Positions 8,370 through 16,970 of a stretch of DNA of 64,000 nucleotides are shown piece after piece. Both the position numbers and the translations under genes were made by a program. Numbering within the stretch: the first letter of the stretch is position 1; each line of letters starts with the position of its first letter. The notes below the pieces were generated by a model. That model was not told where the DNA came from and searched no databases. It saw only the letters and a list, made by a program, of their open reading frames with translations. Origin of the DNA: an uncultured Paracoccaceae bacterium (GTDB lineage: Bacteria; Pseudomonadota; Alphaproteobacteria; Rhodobacterales; Rhodobacteraceae); contig CANMPK010000001.1 of assembly GCA_947499725.1 (NCBI GenBank), forward strand, positions 558,001 through 622,000, read 5' to 3'.

Positions 8370-10385
8370 TTACAGCATGTCTTTGACTTGTGCGGCCACG
8401 TTTTCTGCCGTGATGCCGAATTTTTCAAAGAGCTGACCGGCTGGTGCGGAGGCACCGAAGCTGTCCATGCCAACAAAGGCCGCTTTGGCTTCTTTGCCGC
8501 GCTCGCCCATGAGCCATTGATCCCAGCCCTGGCGCACGCCTGCTTCGATGCCGACACGAACCGCGCCTGCTGGTAGAACCTTGCGGCGGTAGCTTTCGTC
8601 TTGCTCGGCGAAGAGCTCCATACATGGCATGGAGACCACGCGTGTGCCGATGCCTTCGGCTTGCAGAAGGTCGCGGGCTTTCATCGCCACTTCGACTTCA
8701 GAACCCGTGGCGATCAGGATCGCTTGGCGTTTGCCTTCGGCTTCGGCCAGAACGTAAGCACCCTGTGCTGTCAGGTTCTTCAACTTGTGCTCTGTACGCA
8801 CTGTTGGCAGGCCCTGGCGTGTCAGCGCCATGACGGATGGGGTGGATTTGCTTGTGACAGCGATTTCCCATGCTTCGGCTGTTTCCACTGTATCCGCTGG
8901 GCGGAACACATAGGTGTTTGGCGTGCTGCGAGATATCGCAACATGCTCAACCGGTTGGTGGGTTGGGCCATCTTCGCCAACGCCGATGGAGTCGTGGGTC
9001 ATCACGAAGACCGTAGGGATCTTCATCAGAGCGGCCAGACGCATGGATGGGCGGGCATAGTCTGTGAAGGCCATGAAAGTACCGCCGTAAGCGCGCATAC
9101 CGCCGTGCAGCACCATGCCGTTCATTGCTGCTGCCATGCCGTGCTCGCGGATGCCCCAGTAAACATAGCGGCCGCCACGGTTATTGGTTTCAAACATGCC
9201 AAGATCATCTGTCTTGGTGTTGTTGGAGCCGGTCAGGTCGGCAGAGCCGCCAACGGTTTCGTGCATCACTGCGTTGATGGCTTGCAGGGCCATTTCGGAA
9301 GATTTGCGTGTCGCAACCTTTGGCTGCTCTTCAGACACGGATTTCTTCAGGGCTTTGATCACTGCAGAGAGCTTTTTCGGCGCTTCCAGCGCATAGGCGC
9401 GGTTGAATTTCGCCTGTTTCTGCGTGGAGACCTCTGCAAAGCGGGCTTCCCATGCTTCGCGATCTGCTGCGCCGCGGGCGCCAATGGCTTCCCATGCGGA
9501 TTTCACATCTGCAGGCACTTCGAAGGACCCGCTTGTCCAGCCCCAAACCTCTTTGGCGTCTGCCATTTGCTGAGGGTCGGTGAGGGCGCCGTGGCCTTTG
9601 GATGTATCCTGTGCTGCGTGGCCCAGTGCGATGTGGGTTTTGCAGGCGATCATGGATGGTTTCTTGGACTTCTTGGCCGCAGTGATGGCCGCGTCGATCT
9701 GTTCTGGATCGTGGCCGTCGATTTCCTGCACGTGCCAGCCGGAGGCTTTGAAGCGCTGAACCTGGTTGGTTTTGTCGGACAGCTCAACCGTGCCATCGAT
9801 GGTGATGTTGTTGTTGTCCCAGAAGACAACCAGCTTGCCCAGGTTGTGGCGGCCCGCGATGCCGATGGCTTCTTGGCTGATGCCTTCCATCAGGCAACCG
9901 TCGCCCGCAATCACGTAAGTGTGGTGATCCACGATCTTTTTGCCGAACTGTGCGCGCTGCATTTCTTCTGCGATCGCAAAGCCGATGGAGTTGGCAATAC
10001 CCTGACCCAATGGGCCAGTTGTGGTTTCAACCGCGTCCAGCAGGAAGTTTTCCGGGTGGCCGGCTGTCAATGCGCCGAGCTGGCGGAAGTTCTTGATCTG
10101 ATCCAGCGTGACTTGTTTGTCGCCGCTGAGATAGAGCAGGGCGTAGATCAGCATAGAGCCGTGGCCCGCAGACAGGATAAAGCGGTCGCGGTCTGGCCAT
10201 TGTGGATTGGCCGCATCAAATTTCAGATGCTTTTCAAACAAAACAGTCGCAACATCTGCCATGCCGATTGGCATACCAGTGTGGCCAGAATTGGCGGCTG
10301 CAACTGCATCAAGCGCGAGTGCGCGGATCGCAGTGGCCTTCATCCAGTGGTCAGGATTTTTGGCTTTCAGAGCGGCAATATCCAC
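8370..10385 (-). CDS. tkt: Transketolase
   Basis: Thiamine-diphosphate enzyme that moves two-carbon units in the pentose phosphate pathway. The frame stays open to 10550, but the real start is the GTG at 10385: it gives the family N-terminus [20 protein letters not shown] and is preceded by GAAGGACG at 7-8 bases. The resulting protein is 671 residues. Seen are the ThDP and Mg2+ motif [13 protein letters not shown] near 157, SGHTGMPIG near 28, the cofactor Glu in [13 protein letters not shown] near 411, and the catalytic-region [14 protein letters not shown] near 470. It is a monocistronic unit; no Calvin-cycle genes are nearby. Confidence 0.97.
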   Translation of the reverse strand: MDIAALKAKNPDHWMKATAIRALALDAVAAANSGHTGMPIGMADVATVLFEKHLKFDAANPQWPDRDRFILSAGHGSMLIYALLYLSGDKQVTLDQIKNFRQLGALTAGHPENFLLDAVETTTGPLGQGIANSIGFAIAEEMQRAQFGKKIVDHHTYVIAGDGCLMEGISQEAIGIAGRHNLGKLVVFWDNNNITIDGTVELSDKTNQVQRFKASGWHVQEIDGHDPEQIDAAITAAKKSKKPSMIACKTHIALGHAAQDTSKGHGALTDPQQMADAKEVWGWTSGSFEVPADVKSAWEAIGARGAADREAWEARFAEVSTQKQAKFNRAYALEAPKKLSAVIKALKKSVSEEQPKVATRKSSEMALQAINAVMHETVGGSADLTGSNNTKTDDLGMFETNNRGGRYVYWGIREHGMAAAMNGMVLHGGMRAYGGTFMAFTDYARPSMRLAALMKIPTVFVMTHDSIGVGEDGPTHQPVEHVAISRSTPNTYVFRPADTVETAEAWEIAVTSKSTPSVMALTRQGLPTVRTEHKLKNLTAQGAYVLAEAEGKRQAILIATGSEVEVAMKARDLLQAEGIGTRVVSMPCMELFAEQDESYRRKVLPAGAVRVGIEAGVRQGWDQWLMGERGKEAKAAFVGMDSFGASAPAGQLFEKFGITAENVAAQVKDML

Positions 10386-10642
10386 GGGGAACGTCCTTCG
10401 ATTGATCGTGTGATGTGCGCTCAATAGCAGCCTTTGGAATAAGATCAAGCATAGCCTTTCCGGCAGGATTAAGCTCAGCTTGCAAGTCTTTGATGTTAAA
10501 GGGGGCGCAATTTGTCTGACCATTGGGTAATATTGGGGAAACACTGACATTGGCGCGATTCGCGCCTTTCAGAAGATGGTCGGAATTCTGATGAGGTTCC
10601 GATGTTTACGATGACGAAACGGGGACGGAAAGGACGGCGCGT

Positions 10643-11275
10643 ATGAGCGAGATTGCAGATCTGGAAAGCAGGTTGTCTGCGGCCTTGGACCGAATTGCGC
10701 AGGGTCTTGAAAACGTAAGCGCAGCGCCAGACGCGCCGGCAGATCAGCCAGATGCGTCAGAAGAGTCTGAGGGCGTAGAGGCAAAAACCTCGGCCCTAAA
10801 AGCAGAGATTGAGATGTTGCAGGACGCATTGGCGCAAGAGCGTCATGCGAAAGAAATCTTGGTTTCAGAAGTTGAGAGATTGCAGAACGCGCCAGATACG
10901 CCAGCTTCGGTCGCGGTGTCTGATGAGGGGGCCATCGCTGAGATCGCCGCCTTGAAAGCTGCTCATGCGGCTGAGATTGCTGGGCTGCAAGAAGCCGTTG
11001 CTGAAGAGCGTAAAGCTTGGGAAGGGCTGAACAGCCGCGTGGTGCGGATGCGCCGCTCCAACAAGTTGATGCGTTCAAATACAATTGCTTTGCGTCAAGC
11101 TGCGGCTGATCAGACCGCAGATGCCGAGTTGATCAATCAATCGCTGCAACTTGAGCTGGATGCCGTCATGGCCGCGCAAGAGCTGGAGCGCGCCGAGGTG
11201 GATGTGGTGTTGAAGACATTGCAGCCATTGTTGGGTGAGCCCGTTGCAACAGAAGAAACAGGGGAGACAGCCTAA
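10643..11275 (+). CDS. Coiled-coil protein of unknown function, operon with zapA
   Basis: 210 residues, no family known to me. The sequence is strongly acidic and rich in Ala, Glu and Leu with heptad-like spacing over about residues 48-110 and 110-195, predicting long coiled coils. A short Pro/Asp-rich linker lies near 28-42 and a basic patch (RVVRMRRSNKLMRSN) near 132-146. There is no signal peptide. ATG at 10643 follows AAAGGACGG. Its stop codon overlaps the zapA start by one base (TAATG), so the two are translationally coupled, and it may act with ZapA at the division ring. That role is inference from position. Confidence 0.75.
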   Translation: MSEIADLESRLSAALDRIAQGLENVSAAPDAPADQPDASEESEGVEAKTSALKAEIEMLQDALAQERHAKEILVSEVERLQNAPDTPASVAVSDEGAIAEIAALKAAHAAEIAGLQEAVAEERKAWEGLNSRVVRMRRSNKLMRSNTIALRQAAADQTADAELINQSLQLELDAVMAAQELERAEVDVVLKTLQPLLGEPVATEETGETA

Positions 11276-11670
11276 TGCCAGAGGTTGATATCACCATCGG
11301 TGGCCGTACGTTTGAAGTGGCTTGCCAAGAAGGCGAACAACATTTTCTGCAGTCTGCTGCGAAGCTTTTGGATGATGAAGCGCGTGTGTTGACCAGCCAA
11401 ATTGGCCGTATTCCTGAAGCGCGTATGCTTTTGATGGCTGGCCTGATGTTGGCAGATAAATCCGCGGGTATGGAAGACCGTATGCGCGAGCTTGAGAGCA
11501 AATTGGCGGAACAAACCGCTGAGTTGGACACGCTGAAAAACGCTCCAGCGCCTGCGCCTGTGAAGGTTGAAGTGCCAGTGGTGCCGCAGTCTGTGAAGGA
11601 AAGCTTGGCAGAGTTTTCGGCCCGTGCCGAGGCTTTGGCCAATGCAGTCGAAGAAAAGGCGGCCAAGTAA
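11275..11670 (+). CDS. zapA: Cell division protein ZapA
   Basis: ZapA binds FtsZ filaments and promotes their bundling at midcell. The 131-residue protein has the ZapA head domain at its N-terminus (PEVDITIGGRTFEVACQEGE, then a block ending LLDDEARVL) and a coiled-coil tail (about residues 65-85). The C-terminal part includes an Ala/Pro/Val-rich linker (about 90-105), longer than in short ZapAs. The final codons and stop lie inside a terminator hairpin. It is translated right after the upstream coiled-coil gene. Confidence 0.9.
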   Translation: MPEVDITIGGRTFEVACQEGEQHFLQSAAKLLDDEARVLTSQIGRIPEARMLLMAGLMLADKSAGMEDRMRELESKLAEQTAELDTLKNAPAPAPVKVEVPVVPQSVKESLAEFSARAEALANAVEEKAAK

Positions 11671-11680
11671 GGCCGCCTTT
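11655..11680. terminator. Terminator overlapping the zapA stop codon
   Basis: Perfect 10-bp stem AAAGGCGGCC / GGCCGCCTTT with loop AAGTAA; the loop contains the zapA stop codon TAA. It lies between convergent zapA and grxD, with A-rich sequence on the left and T-rich on the right, so it may act both ways. Confidence 0.8.
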
Positions 11681-11716
11681 GCTTTATTGTTATTTTGAAA
11701 TGGCTTACGCGTTGAT

Positions 11717-12079
11717 TTAGGCGTTCGCTTCGCGGATCTTTTCCGCCATCTCTTTGTTGTAGCCAACTTCGTTCTTGTCGAACATTGTATCCAGCTCGCC
11801 AGAGAGGGTCATTTCAGTGATGATGTCACAGCCGCCGACGAACTCGCCTTTGATGTACAGCTGCGGGATTGTTGGCCAGTCAGAGTAATCTTTGATGCCT
11901 TGGCGTACTTCTTCGTCTGCCAGAACGTTTACGTCTGTGTAATCTACGCCCATGTAGTTCAGAACGCCTGCGACGCGGCTAGAGAAGCCACACTGCGGCA
12001 TTTCTTTTGTGCCTTTCATGAAAAGCACAACGTCGCTGGCTTTCACTGTTTCGTCGATACGTGTTGCTACGTCGGTCAT
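11717..12079 (-). CDS. grxD: Monothiol glutaredoxin (Grx4/GrxD type)
   Basis: CGFS-type monothiol glutaredoxin, which with BolA proteins carries a shared [2Fe-2S] cluster in iron-sulfur assembly and iron sensing. The 120-residue protein has the thioredoxin-like fold, with the active site [15 protein letters not shown] at about residues 22-36 (single Cys, CGFS), [19 protein letters not shown] near 68-86 for glutathione binding, and a C-terminal acidic helix. The gene is 32 bp downstream of bolA in the same direction, which matches the known Grx4-BolA partnership. Confidence 0.95.
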   Translation of the reverse strand: MTDVATRIDETVKASDVVLFMKGTKEMPQCGFSSRVAGVLNYMGVDYTDVNVLADEEVRQGIKDYSDWPTIPQLYIKGEFVGGCDIITEMTLSGELDTMFDKNEVGYNKEMAEKIREANA

Positions 12080-12111
12080 GTTTCAATCCTTGTGAGCGGG
12101 GATACCCCCGA

Positions 12112-12348
12112 TTATTCCGGTGCTTTTGTCGTCAGGGCCAAAGCGTGCAGTTCGCCATTGGAACCGTCCATTTTACCCTTGAGCGCCGCATAGACGGCAC
12201 GCTGTTGTTGAACGCGGTTCTTGTCGCGGAAGCTTTCGTCAATCACCTCGGCTGCGAAATGCTGACCGTCATCGCCGCGAACGATGATAGATGCGTCAGG
12301 GAAAGACTCGCGCAGGAGAATTTCGATTTCAGAAGCTGTGATTGGCAT
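12112..12348 (-). CDS. bolA: BolA family protein
   Basis: 78-residue BolA-like protein; this short class partners monothiol glutaredoxins in [2Fe-2S] trafficking. It shows the class II KH-like fold pattern: a first helix (ITASEIEILLRESFP), strands (ASIIVRGDDGQHFAAEVI) with the conserved His, and the family signature RVQQQRAVYAALKGKM near 46-61, ending in HALAL. The downstream gene is grxD, 32 bp away, so the two almost certainly form an operon. Confidence 0.92.
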   Translation of the reverse strand: MPITASEIEILLRESFPDASIIVRGDDGQHFAAEVIDESFRDKNRVQQQRAVYAALKGKMDGSNGELHALALTTKAPE

Positions 12349-12417
12349 GAATGCGGTCCTTGAGATTTTCTTTGAATTTAGGTGGGCGCGCAGCGGAGCG
12401 CAAGGGCAAGCCGTCGT

Positions 12418-13290
12418 CTATGGTTGAATCGTGTGAACGCCGTCCATGGATTGGAGGGTTTCCCATTGTTCATCGTAAAGCTTTGTAATTTCAGCGATTT
12501 GCTGTTTATCGAAAGGCTGGAAGGCAGGGAAATCTGGGCCGCGTGGGAAAAGCTCCATTGCATCTTCACGGTTCTTTTTGCTGACATTTCCGACAGCTTG
12601 CAAAAAATGTAGCGCTGCTTCGGAAACACCTTGGTTGCTGGTTTCCTCGAGCCATGTCACGGCATCTGCCGCTTCGGCGGATGCAATAGCACGCATGAGC
12701 GCGTCGCGGACTTGGCTGTAGTCTTCATAGCGCCAAACCACGAAAGGCAATTTTTGCTCCTGTGCTTTTTGGATGCGATTGATCATATCAACCCAGCTGA
12801 GCTGGGTGAGGTCGATATTTTTGATGTAGTCTTCAAAAGGGTAGAACGTGCTGCCTTTCAGGGTTTCCTGCCAAGCCGAGACAAGAAAGGAGGCTGGGTT
12901 GCGGATCGCAAGGGCCACCACGTGGTTATGATCTGGAAAGAGAGAGACAAAGCGCTTCAACCGTTTTGGGGAAAACCGATAGAGTTTGTTTTCCGCCATC
13001 AGCATGTTTGGCCCCAGCGTGCCCGGGATGTTTTCGTTCATCAGCAATACGTTGCATTGATCACCAGTGTGGATTTCAAGAAACTTGCTGGCAGCGGCTT
13101 GCAGTATTTCGGGATCTGCCTTGTCGCGCATCATGTTTATCAGCGGCAAGAGGTTTGAGCCCACCGGAACCGGAGGGACAATCGCGACGTCATGCTGTTT
13201 CAATGCATCACGGCTGGCCACCATCGAGCGTTGCAAATGCGTGGTGGCGGTTTTGTGCGCGCCGATCATAAAAACAATGTTTTTTAACAT
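12418..13290 (-). CDS. Sulfotransferase-like P-loop protein
   Basis: 290-residue protein with the layout of PAPS-dependent sulfotransferases. The N-terminal MLKNIVFMIGAHKTATTHLQ is a strand plus the 5'-phosphosulfate loop (usual form PKxGTTxL, here AHKTATTHL). HNHVVALAIRNPASFLVSAW near 121-140 fits the 3'-phosphate motif (R-x-P-x-x-x-x-x-S). No signal peptide. Proteins of this type in marine bacteria act on glycans or lipids, or are of unknown substrate. It has no clear operon partner: bolA lies 69 bp downstream and the cysteine-cluster gene 60 bp upstream, same strand. Confidence 0.65.
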   Translation of the reverse strand: MLKNIVFMIGAHKTATTHLQRSMVASRDALKQHDVAIVPPVPVGSNLLPLINMMRDKADPEILQAAASKFLEIHTGDQCNVLLMNENIPGTLGPNMLMAENKLYRFSPKRLKRFVSLFPDHNHVVALAIRNPASFLVSAWQETLKGSTFYPFEDYIKNIDLTQLSWVDMINRIQKAQEQKLPFVVWRYEDYSQVRDALMRAIASAEAADAVTWLEETSNQGVSEAALHFLQAVGNVSKKNREDAMELFPRGPDFPAFQPFDKQQIAEITKLYDEQWETLQSMDGVHTIQP

Positions 13291-13350
13291 CTTACCAATG
13301 AAATTTTGATCCTGTTGTGCTGCGCAGGTTATGCGGCTCGTTGGTTTGGA

Positions 13351-13884
13351 TCAAGGGCGCAGAACGGATTGAAAGCGCTTTAGGGCACTGGAATACTTCG
13401 AAAAAACCTGTCCTTGCTCTAAGTCGGCCAATGCTTGCGGGGTCCAACCATCTGCTGGAGTTTCAAACTGAGAGAGAAGCGCTTGGTGTTGTTTGCCCAG
13501 CTCTGTGGGTAAAGGTTTGCGGCCCAGCAGTGCGAGGATTTCGAGTGCGTCATGCAGGCGGCGCATGATGCGGAAGCTCTCCATGATCTCGGGCAAGAGG
13601 TTTGGATCTTCGCGCCAGTCTTTGCCTTTGAAGACCTCTTGGATGGTGCGTTGTCCTGCGCCGTTGCAATCGTAGCGGATGCAGCCGCCAAAGCCTTTGT
13701 CGGCAAGGGTGTCGTGGATGGTGCAGGAGAAGTCTGTTTCAGCAAGATTGGGGCAGGGGGTGCCGGCGGTTTTGTCGATGGCAAAAGACTCACCTGCATC
13801 AAAATGAAGGGCCACGCAGCAGAGTGCTGCGCAGCCCGAACAATCAGATGAAAAATCAGGAAAGGCGAATGCCTTCTCTGTCAT
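13351..13884 (-). CDS. Cysteine-cluster protein coupled to purL
   Basis: 177 residues. The N-terminal half has eight or so cysteines in a fixed pattern (CSGCAALCCVALHF near 15-28, then CPNL, CTIHD, CIRYDC), reminiscent of YkgJ-type metal-binding cysteine clusters, so it may bind Zn or an Fe-S cluster. Similar N-termini occur in proteins annotated only as pentapeptide-repeat or hypothetical. The C-terminal half is helical and has no motif I know. Its ATG overlaps the purL stop by one base (TAATG), so translation is coupled to purL. Why a cysteine-cluster protein should follow purL is not evident. Confidence 0.7.
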   Translation of the reverse strand: MTEKAFAFPDFSSDCSGCAALCCVALHFDAGESFAIDKTAGTPCPNLAETDFSCTIHDTLADKGFGGCIRYDCNGAGQRTIQEVFKGKDWREDPNLLPEIMESFRIMRRLHDALEILALLGRKPLPTELGKQHQALLSQFETPADGWTPQALADLEQGQVFSKYSSALKRFQSVLRP

Positions 13885-16043
13885 TAGGCCACCGCTGCCG
13901 CAAAGCTGCTGCGGAAGGTGGCTTTTAGATCTGCCAGAGGTGCTTTGGCGTCACCGAAGCTGACCGCGTCGCCGCCAAAGGCGCCGACCTTTGTCAGGGT
14001 CACGCCAGCTGCGGCTGCGTTTGCAGCCAGTGTGTCTGCTTCTTCTGCAGAGCAAGAGATCAGGTAGCGGGCTTGGTCTTCGCCAAACAGCTGCGCGGTG
14101 TCTGCTGTGTCGATGGACACGCCTACGCCAGCGGTTTCTGCCAGTTCGAAGGCTGCCAGAGCCAGACCGCCGTCACCCAAATCGGTGCAGGCAGAGATCA
14201 GGCCGCGGTTGCCGCGGATGAAGTCGCCGTTGGTTTTCTCGGCTGCCAGATCAACTGCAGGCGCGTCGCCTTCTTCACGGCCGAACATTTCAGCCAGAAG
14301 GGCAGATTGACCAAGGTGACCCGCTGTTTCACCGACCAGAAGCGCCACTTGGCCAGCGCTTGCTGTGCCTGTGATTGGCGTTTCGTCTGCGGCCACAAGG
14401 CCTACAGCGCCGATGGTTGGCGTTGGCAGAATGCCTTTGCCGTCTGTTTCGTTATACAGCGACACGTTGCCGGAGACGATTGGCATATCCAGCGCCTTAA
14501 CCGCTTCGCCGATGCCTTTGATGGCGCCGACGAATTGGCCCATGATCTCTGGCTTCTCTGGGTTGCCGAAGTTCATGTTGTCGGTGGTTGCCAGTGGCTT
14601 TGCGCCTACGGCTGTCAGGTTACGGTAAGCTTCAGCCACCGCCTGTTTGCCGCCCTCAACTGGGTTGGCTTTCACGTAGCGCGGGGTCACATCAGATGTG
14701 AAGGCCAGCTTTTTGTCGGTGCCATGCACGCGCAGCAGGCCAGAGCCAACGCCTGGGCCACGGGCTGTGTCAGCCATAACCATGGAGTCATACTGATCGT
14801 AGACCCACTGTTTGCCCGCATAGTTTGGCGAGGAAATCAGCGCGTTCAGACCTTCGATTGGGTCAACGCTTGGCGCATCTGCCAAAGGCGCCGCGGCAGG
14901 GGTTTCGACCCATGGGCGATCGTATTCTGGCGCTGTGGACGACAGCTTGGACAGCGGCAGGTCTGCTTTGACTTCGCCGTTGTGCATGATCAAGAAGCGG
15001 TCTTCTGCCAGTGTTTCGCCGACGATGGCGAAATCCAGATCCCATTTCACGAAAACCGCGCGGGCTTCTGCTTCGAGTTCTGGTTTCAGAACCATCAGCA
15101 TGCGTTCTTGGGATTCTGACAGCATCATTTCGTAAGCTGTCATGTTCACTTCGCGCTGAGGTACGTTTTCTAGATCAAGACGTACGCCAAGGCCGCCTTT
15201 GTCACCCATTTCAACGGCAGAGCAGGTCAGGCCTGCTGCGCCCATATCTTGGATGGAAATCACAGCGCCGGTGGCCATCAGTTCCAGTGTTGCTTCCATC
15301 AGGCGTTTTTCGGTGAACGGGTCACCCACCTGAACGGTTGGACGCTTTTCTTCGATGGTGTCATCAAATTCAGCGGAAGCCATTGTCGCGCCGCCTACAC
15401 CGTCACGGCCGGTTTTTGCACCCAGATATACAACTGGCATGCCCACGCCGGAGGCTGCGGAGTAGAAGATTTTATCTGCATCAGCGAGGCCTGCCGCGAA
15501 GGCGTTGACCAAGCAGTTGCCATTATAAGCTGGGTGGAAGCGGACTTCGCCGCCAACCGTTGGAACGCCAAAGCAGTTGCCGTAGCCGCCAACGCCCTCG
15601 ACCACGCCGTTGACCAATTGTTTGGTTTTCGGGTGGGAGGTTTCGCCGAAGGACAAAGAGTTCATTGCCGCAATCGGACGCGCGCCCATTGTGAAGACAT
15701 CGCGCAGAATGCCGCCAACGCCGGTTGCCGCGCCTTGGTAAGGCTCGATGTAGGATGGGTGGTTGTGGCTTTCCATTTTGAAAACCACGGCCTGACCGTC
15801 GCCGATGTCGACGATACCTGCGTTTTCACCTGGGCCACAGATTACCTGAGGGCCTTCGGTTGGCAGGGTGCGCAGCCATTTCTTGGAAGACTTATAAGAA
15901 CAGTGCTCGTTCCACATCGCCGAGAAGATGCCCATCTCGGTGAAATTTGGATCGCGGCCCAGAATGTTGATCACCTCGGCATATTCTTCGGCGGTAAAGC
16001 CGTGAGCTGCGATGACGTCTTCGGTGATTTCTGGATCTTGCAT
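13884..16043 (-). CDS. purL: Phosphoribosylformylglycinamidine synthase subunit II
   Basis: ATP-dependent conversion of FGAR to FGAM in purine synthesis; this small form works with separate PurS and PurQ subunits, which are not in the window. The 719-residue length is that of the small PurL. The signature [20 protein letters not shown] is near 38-57, [20 protein letters not shown] near 83-102, and [17 protein letters not shown] carries the ATP-binding segment. A TTG two codons upstream (16049) is less likely than the ATG at 16043. The stop is coupled to the cysteine-cluster gene. Confidence 0.97.
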   Translation of the reverse strand: MQDPEITEDVIAAHGFTAEEYAEVINILGRDPNFTEMGIFSAMWNEHCSYKSSKKWLRTLPTEGPQVICGPGENAGIVDIGDGQAVVFKMESHNHPSYIEPYQGAATGVGGILRDVFTMGARPIAAMNSLSFGETSHPKTKQLVNGVVEGVGGYGNCFGVPTVGGEVRFHPAYNGNCLVNAFAAGLADADKIFYSAASGVGMPVVYLGAKTGRDGVGGATMASAEFDDTIEEKRPTVQVGDPFTEKRLMEATLELMATGAVISIQDMGAAGLTCSAVEMGDKGGLGVRLDLENVPQREVNMTAYEMMLSESQERMLMVLKPELEAEARAVFVKWDLDFAIVGETLAEDRFLIMHNGEVKADLPLSKLSSTAPEYDRPWVETPAAAPLADAPSVDPIEGLNALISSPNYAGKQWVYDQYDSMVMADTARGPGVGSGLLRVHGTDKKLAFTSDVTPRYVKANPVEGGKQAVAEAYRNLTAVGAKPLATTDNMNFGNPEKPEIMGQFVGAIKGIGEAVKALDMPIVSGNVSLYNETDGKGILPTPTIGAVGLVAADETPITGTASAGQVALLVGETAGHLGQSALLAEMFGREEGDAPAVDLAAEKTNGDFIRGNRGLISACTDLGDGGLALAAFELAETAGVGVSIDTADTAQLFGEDQARYLISCSAEEADTLAANAAAAGVTLTKVGAFGGDAVSFGDAKAPLADLKATFRSSFAAAVA

Positions 16044-16144
16044 GTTCAAAAAGTCCCACTGTGAATGGCCTGCGAAGTGCAGGAGGTCGCTTTGGGGGTC
16101 TCTTAGTGTATTGTCGCCAAATGTGGAAGCCCGTTTCGTGGCTT

Positions 16145-16714
16145 TTAGCCCACTGGGCTTGCCTCTTTGCGTTGTTCTTTGGTCAGCACCTTAGGTGTGC
16201 AGCTTGGCGCGCCGGATTCGTCGAAAAATGGCGTTTTGCGAAAGCTGCCGTTGATCCGTGCTGAAAGGGCGTTGCTCATGATGTTGATCACTGTGCTGCC
16301 GACGCCGTGGTTTTTCTGTTTGGTCAACGCTGGGCTGGCGTTCAACCGCCCGAGAACCCGACCAAGATCGGCGCTGTCTTTTGGTTGCACCAATCCAACG
16401 AAGGCGAAGTTTTTGGTTTTGGTGGTGTTCGCAATGGGGGTGTTGCAGCAGCCTGCGTACCAGCGAAAGGTGCCATTTGGACCGAGGCGCAACATCTGCA
16501 GGTTTTCCTGCCCCTTGGTGAAGGTCACATTGGCTGGGGTTGTTTGCAGAATATGGGTGCCGCCGTCGTCCAAATGACTGTCCGCGCAGTCGAGATGGTT
16601 GGCGAAGGTTTGGCAATCTGCGCAATAGCACATGATGTGGCGTGCTGCTTTGCGGTGCTGTAGCTGCCATTCCATTTCGCCGCAGGCGCAGCTGAAGGTT
16701 GCGGTTTTGGTCAT
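16145..16714 (-). CDS. Zinc-binding GFA/Mss4-fold protein (DUF6151-like)
   Basis: 189 residues with the Zn-binding pattern of glutathione-dependent formaldehyde-activating (GFA) proteins: [10 protein letters not shown] near 8-17, [16 protein letters not shown] near 26-41, and [13 protein letters not shown] near 86-98. The C-terminal extension of about 80 residues fits the DUF6151 subgroup better than true GFA. Function unknown. It lies 101 bp upstream of purL on the same strand, probably its own unit. Confidence 0.7.
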   Translation of the reverse strand: MTKTATFSCACGEMEWQLQHRKAARHIMCYCADCQTFANHLDCADSHLDDGGTHILQTTPANVTFTKGQENLQMLRLGPNGTFRWYAGCCNTPIANTTKTKNFAFVGLVQPKDSADLGRVLGRLNASPALTKQKNHGVGSTVINIMSNALSARINGSFRKTPFFDESGAPSCTPKVLTKEQRKEASPVG

Positions 16715-16801
16715 TTGGCGATCCTGTTGTGTGGCGTGCAGCTTATGGTGCTGTTGTCTGCGGGCTTGTCAATTACCTGCTTTGACCGCGCACGTCATGG
16801 C

Positions 16802-16830
16802 AAAAAAAAGGCCGAGCAATAAGCTCGGCC
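16802..16830 (-). terminator. Terminator of the sRNA (or of the LysR gene)
   Basis: 8-bp perfect GC-rich stem GGCCGAGC / GCTCGGCC with loop of five bases, followed on the minus strand by eight T. Strong in the minus direction only. It lies 141 bp beyond the LysR stop, which is far for that gene and leaves room for the sRNA. Confidence 0.88.
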
Positions 16831-16917
16831 GAAGTCCAACAGGGAGGTATGAAGATGATGAGCGTATAAGCAATCACCGCCTTCGAGAGCTGAAATAGTA
16901 AGCACTGTGAAAACTTT
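16802..16917 (-). ncRNA. Candidate AbcR-like trans-acting small RNA
   Basis: Predicted roughly 115-nt transcript on the minus strand, from about 16917 to the terminator T-run at 16802. Features seen: a TATAAA element ending 7 bases before the proposed start, a pyrimidine-rich single-stranded stretch CATCATCTTCATACCTCCCT (16844-16863 as read on minus) holding the anti-Shine-Dalgarno core CCTCCC, and a strong terminator. It begins just beyond the stop codon of a LsrB/VtlR-like LysR gene. In Rhizobiales, AbcR sRNAs (about 110-120 nt, SD-blocking CU-rich loops) are linked to and activated by this regulator. Identity as AbcR is inference; an unlinked sRNA is the alternative. Confidence 0.6.
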
Positions 16918-16923
16918 CAAGGT

Positions 16924-16967
16924 TTTATAGTCTGCGCATAGTGCATTGCTGTTATGCGGCTAGTGCA
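16924..16967 (-). promoter_or_regulatory. Putative sRNA promoter with two LysR-type direct repeats
   Basis: Read on the minus strand, TGCACTAGCCGCA (16955-16967) and TGCACTATGCGCA (16933-16945) match at 11 of 13 positions and are spaced exactly 22 bp (two helical turns). A TATAAA box (16924-16929) follows directly. No good -35 is visible, as expected for an activator-dependent promoter. The regulator is likely the LsrB/VtlR-like protein encoded just upstream. Confidence 0.5.
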
Positions 16968-16970
16968 AGG

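Noticed and set aside
8601-10427. 608-codon open frame on the plus strand
   Set aside because: Antisense shadow of tkt; composition rich in Cys, His and Phe, no family motif, and the minus strand encodes a clear transketolase.
16850-16870. Tiny plus-strand frame (ATGAAGATGATGAGCGTATAA) after GGGAGGT
   Set aside because: It is the complement of the sRNA anti-SD loop; any sequence able to pair with a ribosome binding site region looks like this. No gene follows.
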